Below, one piece after another: positions 57,547 through 64,000 of a stretch of 64,000 bases of DNA. The stretch is from positions 1-64,000 of the forward strand of contig CAMNQF010000011.1 in assembly GCA_946548895.1 (NCBI GenBank), read 5' to 3'. The notes beneath the pieces are model-generated. The model worked only from the letters and a program-made list of their open reading frames with translations, had not been told where the DNA came from and did not search any database. Positions within the stretch are counted from its first letter, which is position 1, and every line of letters starts with the position of its first letter. Source of the DNA: an uncultured bacterium. GTDB lineage: Bacteria; Bacillota; Clostridia; Oscillospirales; Oscillospiraceae. The position numbers were made by a program, and so were the translations under genes.

Positions 57547-58995
57547 ATGTCCCAGCCCATGACCCCCGCCGCCGTCCATAAGCAGTACGACGAGACGATG
57601 ACCGCCTTCCGCCGCCAGATTGCCGATCCCGCCGTCCGGGTGTCCTTCGGCCGGGAGGCCGACGCTTTCATGCGCCAGTGCGCCTGCGGCGTGTGGCACG
57701 CCGACCAGGGCATGACCCCCCGCCATGTGGAGTACTACAACGCCATTTACTCCAAGGGCAACCCGGTGCCCTCCGTGCTGTACTGGGAGCTGGCCTCCCA
57801 GGTGGAGGGCTACGACCGCTTTGTGCTGCCCAATTTCTTCCGCCGGATGGTAAAGGCCGACCTGGAGCGGGGCGGCGGCCAAAGCCGCCGCTTTGTGGAC
57901 ACGTTCACCCTCATGCTGCTGCTGTTCGCCGCGGTGGACGGCAAGGTGAGCGAGACGGAGGCTGGGTTTGTCAACGCCTGCGCGGACTCCCTGTCCGCCT
58001 TCTGCGGCCAGGCCGGGGTGGACGGGGCCGGGCCTGGGGTGGATGTCAGCGAGTTTGTGGCCCGGCGCACCGACGGCGCCCCCGTCAAGACCGGCCGCCC
58101 GGAGGACGAGGCGGTGTCCCCGGCCCCCGCCGGGGCGGCGGAGGAGGTGCCGCCGGCGGAGAAGAAGCCCACCCTGGAGGAGCTGCTGGCCGAGTTGGAC
58201 GGCCTGTGCGGCCTGGACAAGGTGAAGGCGGACGTGAAGGGGCTCATCAACCTGGTGAAGGTGCGCAAGCTGCGCCAGGAGGCGGGGCTGCCGGTGCCCC
58301 CCATGTCCCTGCACCTGGTGTTCATGGGCAACCCCGGCACCGGCAAAACCACCGTGGCCCGGCTGCTGGCCAAGATCTACCACGCGGTGGGGGTGCTGTC
58401 CAAGGGCCAGCTGGTGGAGGTGGACCGCTCCGGGCTGGTGGCGGGCTTTGTGGGCCAGACCGCCCTCAAGACCCAGGAGGCGGTGGACAAGGCCCTGGGC
58501 GGGGTGCTGTTCATCGACGAGGCCTATGCCCTGGCCAACCAGGACAACGCCAACGACTTCGGCCGGGAGGCCATTGAGGTGCTGCTGAAGGGGATGGAGG
58601 ACCACCGGGACGACCTGATCGTCATCGTGGCGGGGTACACCGACCTGATGGCCGACTTCATCCACGCCAACCCCGGCCTGGAGAGCCGGTTCAACAAGTA
58701 TTTCCATTTCGAGGACTACGACGGGAAGCAGCTGGCGGAGATTTTCCGCTCGGTGTGCAAAAAGAACGGCTACTCCCTGGACGAGGAGACGGACAAGGCG
58801 GCGGCGGAGGCGTTCCAGGTGATGTACGACCGCCGGGACGAGAATTTCGGCAACGCCCGGGATGTGCGCAACGTGTTCGAGGCGGCGGTGGCGCGGCAGG
58901 CCAACCGGGTTGCGGCCATGGAGTCCCCCAAGATGGAGGACCTGATGGCGCTGACCATCGCCGACCTGGACCTGGAGGACGGGGAGGAATCATAA
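57547..58995 (+). CDS. AAA+ ATPase, CbxX/SpoVK family, with TerB-like N-terminal region
   Basis: LHLVFMGNPGTGKTTVARLLAKIY; GVLFIDEAYALAN; LLLFAAVDGKVSETE. Confidence 0.9.
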   Translation: MSQPMTPAAVHKQYDETMTAFRRQIADPAVRVSFGREADAFMRQCACGVWHADQGMTPRHVEYYNAIYSKGNPVPSVLYWELASQVEGYDRFVLPNFFRRMVKADLERGGGQSRRFVDTFTLMLLLFAAVDGKVSETEAGFVNACADSLSAFCGQAGVDGAGPGVDVSEFVARRTDGAPVKTGRPEDEAVSPAPAGAAEEVPPAEKKPTLEELLAELDGLCGLDKVKADVKGLINLVKVRKLRQEAGLPVPPMSLHLVFMGNPGTGKTTVARLLAKIYHAVGVLSKGQLVEVDRSGLVAGFVGQTALKTQEAVDKALGGVLFIDEAYALANQDNANDFGREAIEVLLKGMEDHRDDLIVIVAGYTDLMADFIHANPGLESRFNKYFHFEDYDGKQLAEIFRSVCKKNGYSLDEETDKAAAEAFQVMYDRRDENFGNARDVRNVFEAAVARQANRVAAMESPKMEDLMALTIADLDLEDGEES

Positions 58996-58999
58996 AACG

Positions 59000-59038
59000 G
59001 GCGCGGCCCCGGACGCATCCGCGTCCGGGGCCGTTCTG
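59000..59038. terminator. Hairpin terminator between convergent genes
   Basis: ACGGGCGCGGCCCCGGACGCATCCGCGTCCGGGGCCGTTCT. Confidence 0.6.
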
Positions 59039-59050
59039 TGCCTGTGTTCT

Positions 59051-59785
59051 TTATTTCCGCACGAGCCTGGCGATGGCGGCGCTCATCTTCCGGGCCGTGC
59101 CGGGGCCGTACTTGTCCAGGTTTTCCTGGAACCTGGGGTCGTTTTCGTACATCTGGCCCAGGCAGGCCAGGATGCCGTCGGTGCAGTTGTAGTGGTACCG
59201 GGTGATGTGGGCCTGCCAGCGGCGCGCCAGCGCCTGGCCCTCCTGGCCCTCCGGGTCCCCGCAGGCCCCGAAGGCCTGGAAGATCTCCTCCATCTCGGCG
59301 TTGATCTGGGCCTCCTGCTCCGGGGTATAGCCCGCGTGCTTCTCCCGGCTCTCCAGGAACGCCTCGGTGTTGCCCCAGCGGTCCGCCGCCTCCTGGGCGT
59401 ATTGCTTCTTGACGGCCTCCCAGTCCGCCTGGGTGGGTTTGGGTCTCTCGTCGTACATTGCGATGCCTCCTATCGTCTCATCCACCAGCCGCAGCATATC
59501 GTCCAGCCGCTGCCGCTTCATCAGCAGCAGGGTCCGGTGCTTTCGCAGGGCCTCGGTGCGGTCGTTGCCGGGGGCGGACAGGATGCGCCCGATCTGCTCC
59601 AGCGGCACGCCCAGCTCACGGTAGAACAGGATCTGCTGCAAAGACGCCATGGCCGCGCCGTCGTAAAACCGGTACCCGGCCTGGGTCGTCTCCGACGGTT
59701 TCAGCAGTCCGATCTCGTCGTACCAGCGCAGTGTCCGCACACTGACGCCCGCCCGCTTCGCCGCCTCGCTGACCGATAACCTCAT
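59051..59785 (-). CDS. MerR-family regulator with TipAS-type domain
   Basis: MRLSVSEAAKRAGVSVRTLRWYDEIGLLKPSETTQAGYRFYD; C-terminal TipAS-like helices. Confidence 0.92.
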   Translation of the reverse strand: MRLSVSEAAKRAGVSVRTLRWYDEIGLLKPSETTQAGYRFYDGAAMASLQQILFYRELGVPLEQIGRILSAPGNDRTEALRKHRTLLLMKRQRLDDMLRLVDETIGGIAMYDERPKPTQADWEAVKKQYAQEAADRWGNTEAFLESREKHAGYTPEQEAQINAEMEEIFQAFGACGDPEGQEGQALARRWQAHITRYHYNCTDGILACLGQMYENDPRFQENLDKYGPGTARKMSAAIARLVRK

Positions 59786-59806
59786 CTCGCTCACCTCCGT
59801 AAAAAG

Positions 59807-59837
59807 ACTGTAACCCATGACGTAACGGCAGAGTCAA
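59807..59837 (-). promoter_or_regulatory. MerR-type promoter with 19-bp spacer (TTGACT-19-TACAGT)
   Basis: Reverse complement CTTGACTCTGCCGTTACGTCATGGGTTACAGTC immediately upstream of the MerR gene. Confidence 0.65.
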
Positions 59838-59922
59838 GGGGTTTTCCAAAAAATATCCCAAGAGAATATTTGTCAAGGGGGATTTCACCTAAAAGATGAA
59901 ATCCCCCCCGATAAACAGGAAG

Positions 59923-60363
59923 TTATCTCTCTGCTGATAGCCGACAGTTCAACTCATAAAGTGCTGTTTTATTAGAATCCCACGTCAAACGCAACATAGC
60001 ATCGTGGTAACTCAGCCATTCGCAATCAAGGTGTTCATCGGATAGTTTTATATCGAGAATACATTCAAATGCAAAATGATACTCAGGCAGAACAAAAGTA
60101 TCCTTTGCCCAGTACTTTCGATGGCGTTCTGAAATAACATCTGCGGGGACAAATGCCATTGAGACCAGTTTAGTTATGCTATCCACTTTAATCCCTGTTT
60201 CTTCTGAAACCTCCCGGGTTGCAGCTTCTATCGGTGTTTCATTATCTTCTCCACCGCCTGCCACAAATTGCCATTGATCTACATCTGCACGGTGAAAAAC
60301 ACAAAACTGTAAATCTGGATCTCGTCTATAAGGAATCGCCAATATCTGAAAAGGTGCTCTCAT
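59923..60363 (-). CDS. NUDIX hydrolase (low-GC gene)
   Basis: GGGEDNETPIEAATREVSEETGI Nudix box. Confidence 0.9.
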   Translation of the reverse strand: MRAPFQILAIPYRRDPDLQFCVFHRADVDQWQFVAGGGEDNETPIEAATREVSEETGIKVDSITKLVSMAFVPADVISERHRKYWAKDTFVLPEYHFAFECILDIKLSDEHLDCEWLSYHDAMLRLTWDSNKTALYELNCRLSAER

Positions 60364-60489
60364 ATAATTAACCTCTAACCTCCACAAAACAAATTTGTCG
60401 ATTAATACAAGCAGAGTATACCATCATTGCAAGCGGCTTTCAACCCTCATTGATAGGCGCTGGTAGTAGTGGCAAGCAATGCACAGGAC

Positions 60490-60529
60490 AAAAAACCGGG
60501 GAGGCGGCTCCCTGGGAAGCGCCTCCCCG
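60490..60529 (-). terminator. Rho-independent terminator of queT
   Basis: Reverse complement GGGGAGGCGCTTCCCAGGGAGCCGCCTCCCCGGTTTTTT. Confidence 0.8.
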
Positions 60530-60560
60530 CTGTGCGGATGGTTTGGTTTGTGCCGGGGCG

Positions 60561-61079
60561 TCACTGGGCGGCGCGCTCCAGGGCGGGCCGCAAAGCGCCG
60601 ATTTTGGGCAGCAGCTTCAGCAGCAGCGTGCCCAGCACGTAGCAGGCCAGGGCCTCGCCGGGAATGAATGTGGCGGCGTGAAAGCCGTAAGCCATCCAGA
60701 AGGCGGCGTTGACCGCCCCCACCTCCGCCCAGGCCCACATGGCGGGCAGGATCAGGGCGTTGACCAGGATAGGGGGCAGGGCCGCCAGGTACCACTTGGG
60801 CGCCTTCATGGTGAGGTACGCGGCAATGGCGGTGGCCAGGGTGCCCAGCAGCCAGTCCAGCGGGAAGGGGGAGCCCAGCAGGTTGGTGAGGAAGCAGCCC
60901 ACCGCCAGCCCCGGCGCGGCGGCGGGGAACAGGAAGGGCAGCACGGTGAGGGCTTCGGCGAAGCGGCACTGCACCGGGCCAAAGGCCAGGCCGAAGATGT
61001 TGGCGAAATAGCCCATCACAGTGTAGAGCGCCGCCACCATGGCGGCCAGGGTCAGGTCACGGACGGAAAATCTGCGCAT
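60561..61079 (-). CDS. queT: QueT-family (queuosine precursor) transporter
   Basis: LTLAAMVAALYTVMGYFANIFGLAFGPVQCRFAEALTVLPFLFP. Confidence 0.88.
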   Translation of the reverse strand: MRRFSVRDLTLAAMVAALYTVMGYFANIFGLAFGPVQCRFAEALTVLPFLFPAAAPGLAVGCFLTNLLGSPFPLDWLLGTLATAIAAYLTMKAPKWYLAALPPILVNALILPAMWAWAEVGAVNAAFWMAYGFHAATFIPGEALACYVLGTLLLKLLPKIGALRPALERAAQ

Positions 61080-61411
61080 AAAAAAGCCTCCTTTATCTTT
61101 AGAGTGCCAGCGCATTGGCACAGCGGCGGGCGTTCCTTCCGGGCGGGAACGCGCTTTCCCGCCCGCGGCTGTCTGCCCGCCGGTTGGACCGAGGTGGAGG
61201 TCGGTCGGCAGCATTTTACCACAGCCCCCCGCCCTTGTACAGGATCAAACCGCCCGGATTTCCGCCCTGAAAAAAGATTCGTCATTTTCCTCAAATAACC
61301 GTTGCCAAGCCAGCGGTTTTATTGTATAATTACCTTTAGCGACGCTGCGCGTCCGGGACGCTTTGGCCGTCTGCCGGGCCGGGCACTAAAGTTTAAGGAG
61401 TGGAACAAACT

Positions 61412-63481
61412 ATGAGCTATTCTCCCCACAATATCCGCAACATCTGCCTGCTGGGCCATGGCGGCAACGGCAAGACCACCCTGGTGGAAAGCTTCCTGCG
61501 CATGACCGGTGTCATCGACCGTCTGGGCAAGACCACCGACGGCAACACCGTTTGTGATTACGACCCCGAGGAGATCAAGCGCCAGATCTCCATCTCCGCC
61601 GCCGTGGCGCCCGTGGAGTACAACGGCTGCAAGATCAACGTGCTGGACGCCCCCGGCAACTTCGACTTCGCCGGCGAGGTGGCCGAGTGCCTGTCCGTGG
61701 CCGACGCGGGCGTGCTGGTGTGCGCCGCCAAGGGCGGGCTGTCCGTGGGCACCGAGCGGGCCTGGCGGCTGCTGGACGAGCGCAAGCTGCCCCGCATCGT
61801 CTACATCTCCAAGATGGACGAGGACAACATCGACTTCAACTCCGCCTTCGACACCCTGCGGGAGTGCTTCGGCAAGAGCGTGGCCCCCCTGGTGGTGCCC
61901 ATCTGGGACGCCAGCAAGAAGGTCACCGGCATTGTGGACGTGATCCACAAGCGCGCCTTTGAGCCCGCCGGCAACAAGCGCAAGGAGATCCCCATCCCCG
62001 AGGACAAGGTGTCCGTCATCGACGAGATCTACGGCCAGCTGATGGAGTCCGTGGCCGAGACCAGCGAGGAGTTCATGGAGAAGTTCTTCGGCGGCGAGGA
62101 GTTCACCTACGCCGAGATCATGCAGGGCCTGCGGGCCGGCGTGCGGGACTGCTCCCTGGTCCCGGTGGTGTGCGGCTCCTCCTTCACGGGCCTGGGCACC
62201 CTGATGCTGTTGGATATGATCGTGGACCTGCTGCCCAACCCCCTGGAGGGCGTTCCCGCCTCCGCCGCCAACAAGGACGGCGAGCACGAGGACTTCATCG
62301 TGTCCCAGGGCGCGGTGCCCGCCGCCTTCGTGTTCAAGACCGTGGCCGACCAGTACGGCAAGTTCTCCTTCGTCAAGGTCATCTCAGGCAGCCTCACCTC
62401 CGACATGACCCTGGTGAACGCCACCAGCGGTTCCAACGAGAAGCTGGGCCGCCTCTACATCATGCGGGGCAAGAAGAACGAGGAGGTCAAGGAGCTGGGG
62501 TGCGGCGACATCGGCGCCATCGGCAAGATGGACCGCATCAAGACCGGCGACACCCTGTGTGACGCCCGCAAGTTCATCAAGCTGGACCCCATCCCCTTCG
62601 CCGAGCCCAACTTCTCCAAGGCCATCGCCCCCAAGACCCGGGGCCAGGAGGACAAGATTGCCGCCGGCCTGGGCCGCCTCAACGAGGAGGACCCCACCTT
62701 CACCGTGGTGAACAACGCCGAGACCCACCAGATGGTGGTCACCGCCGCCGGCGACATCCAGATGGACGTGCTGGTGAACAAGCTGAAGAGCCGCTTCAAC
62801 GTGGATGTGGAGCTGTCCGAGCCCCGGGTGGCCTACCGGGAGAAGATCCGCAAGCCGGTGTCCAAGCAGGGCCGGCACAAGAAGCAGACCGGCGGCTCCG
62901 GCCAGTTCGGTGACGTGTGGATCCGCTTCGAGCCCTGCGACAGCGAGTCCCTGGAGTTCTGCGAGGAGGTCGTGGGCGGCGCGGTGCCCAAGAACTTCTT
63001 CCCCGCGGTGGAAAAGGGCCTGCGGGAGGCCTGCGTCCACGGCGTGCTGGCGGGCTACCCCATGGTCAACCTGAAGGCCACCCTGTACGACGGGTCCTAC
63101 CACCCCGTGGACTCCTCTGAAATCGCCTTTAAGACCGCCGCCCAGCTGGCCTACAAGGCCGCTCTGCCCGAGGGCTCCCCGGTGCTGCTGGAGCCGGTGG
63201 GCGAGCTGAAGGTCACGGTGCCCGACAACTACATGGGCGACGTGCTGGGCGACCTGAACAAGCGCCGGGGCCGCGTGATGGATATGCAGCCCGTGGGCGG
63301 TGGCAACCAGACCATCACCGCCGAGGTGCCCATGGCCGAGATGATGACCTACGCCATCGACCTGCGGGCCATGACCCAGTCCAGGGGGACCTTCGTGCTG
63401 CACTTTGTGCGTTACGAGGACTGCCCCCCCGCCGCTCAGGAGAAGGCCATCGCCGCGGCGAAGGCCATGGCGGAGGAATAA
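61412..63481 (+). CDS. Elongation factor G-like GTPase (paralog type)
   Basis: NICLLGHGGNGKTTLVESFLR; VLDAPGNFDFAGEV; EF-G domain IV/V C-terminus; ~690 aa. Confidence 0.9.
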   Translation: MSYSPHNIRNICLLGHGGNGKTTLVESFLRMTGVIDRLGKTTDGNTVCDYDPEEIKRQISISAAVAPVEYNGCKINVLDAPGNFDFAGEVAECLSVADAGVLVCAAKGGLSVGTERAWRLLDERKLPRIVYISKMDEDNIDFNSAFDTLRECFGKSVAPLVVPIWDASKKVTGIVDVIHKRAFEPAGNKRKEIPIPEDKVSVIDEIYGQLMESVAETSEEFMEKFFGGEEFTYAEIMQGLRAGVRDCSLVPVVCGSSFTGLGTLMLLDMIVDLLPNPLEGVPASAANKDGEHEDFIVSQGAVPAAFVFKTVADQYGKFSFVKVISGSLTSDMTLVNATSGSNEKLGRLYIMRGKKNEEVKELGCGDIGAIGKMDRIKTGDTLCDARKFIKLDPIPFAEPNFSKAIAPKTRGQEDKIAAGLGRLNEEDPTFTVVNNAETHQMVVTAAGDIQMDVLVNKLKSRFNVDVELSEPRVAYREKIRKPVSKQGRHKKQTGGSGQFGDVWIRFEPCDSESLEFCEEVVGGAVPKNFFPAVEKGLREACVHGVLAGYPMVNLKATLYDGSYHPVDSSEIAFKTAAQLAYKAALPEGSPVLLEPVGELKVTVPDNYMGDVLGDLNKRRGRVMDMQPVGGGNQTITAEVPMAEMMTYAIDLRAMTQSRGTFVLHFVRYEDCPPAAQEKAIAAAKAMAEE

Positions 63482-63490
63482 ACCAGACAC

Positions 63491-63530
63491 AAAAAGATCC
63501 CCACCCGGTTTCGGGTGGGGATCTTTTATG
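63491..63530 (+). terminator. Rho-independent terminator
   Basis: AAAAAGATCCCCACCCGGTTTCGGGTGGGGATCTTTT. Confidence 0.88.
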
Positions 63531-63639
63531 CTGACTGTCAATGACAGTCATTGTAACACAATGTTTTACAATGTTTGACGTGACAATCCATGCGGCTTCT
63601 GATAACCTTATGATAAACCCCGCAGGGGAGGTGATTATC

Positions 63640-63837
63640 ATGAAAGGCTACCAGGCCCTGTCCGAGGAACGCTGCGGAACCTGCAAATACTTCCGCCTGC
63701 ACTACCGGCGCACGGAAGGAGGGCGCTACTACCCCCTGCGGTGCGGGCACTGCGTCCATCCCAGGCTGAAAAACCGCCGGGTGGAGGAGCACTGCCCCCA
63801 CTGGGCCCCCAGGGACGCGGAGGCGCGGGACCGGTGA
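63640..63837 (+). CDS. Small Cys-rich (putative zinc-binding) protein
   Basis: MKGYQALSEERCGTCKYFRLHYRRTEGGRYYPLRCGHCVHPRLKNRRVEEHCPHW; GGGGAGG RBS. Confidence 0.7.
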   Translation: MKGYQALSEERCGTCKYFRLHYRRTEGGRYYPLRCGHCVHPRLKNRRVEEHCPHWAPRDAEARDR

Positions 63838-63844
63838 GGGGCGC

Positions 63845-64000
63845 TCAGAACACCGCCTGCACCAGCACCATGTAGAGGATGGTCCCCCCCACGATGGACA
63901 GCATATTGTTCTTTTTCCAGACGTGGAGGGCCACCACCGCCAGCCCGGCGATGAGGCCGGGGGCCCAGCCGCCGGGGGCGGCGAAGCTGGCGCCCCGGTA
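63845..64000 (-). CDS. AzlD-like branched-chain amino acid transport subunit (partial, runs off window)
   Basis: C-terminus ...[37 protein letters not shown]. Confidence 0.75.
   Translation of the reverse strand, partial: YRGASFAAPGGWAPGLIAGLAVVALHVWKKNNMLSIVGGTILYMVLVQAVF

Noticed and set aside
56197-58707. 836-aa extended minus ORF
   Set aside because: The N-terminal half is antisense to the AAA+ ATPase; true start taken as MRIWKILSG at 57384.

Overview
This 64 kb window is from a high-GC Firmicute chromosome, most likely Oscillospiraceae-like (Flavonifractor-type) judging by gene content. No rRNA, tRNA, CRISPR array, integrase or transposase was recognised. It carries mostly housekeeping and regulatory genes: tmk, mtaB, yfbR, a spoVB/mazG/HU/S4 cluster, PNP, nadE, birA, htrA, a two-component system, mltG, a tryptophan/tyrosine-type ABC transporter, EF-G-like and queT. 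It also has a cell-surface locus at about 29.3-40.4 kb. The most interesting observations are these. (1) A dispersed, co-oriented intergenic repeat of about 120-190 bp (copies near 6.8, 9.7, 49.2, 51.4 and 56.0 kb, plus a fragment at 25.9 kb). Copies differ in sequence but keep a nested stem with an apical 6-8 bp hairpin and a 3-nt loop, with covarying pairs, so it may be an undescribed structured RNA family. (2) A two-gene surface module in which a dockerin-bearing M60-like metalloprotease is followed by an SLH protein whose N-terminal domain looks cohesin-like, suggesting a miniature cell-anchored 'mucinosome'. (3) Tandem c-di-GMP-I (GEMM)-like aptamers embedded in a leader ORF upstream of a sortase-type adhesin with ten His/Cys repeats. 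(4) A 73-aa protein that is 30% Cys, behind a duplicated hairpin leader. All calls come from reading the sequence and supplied ORFs; no database search was run.
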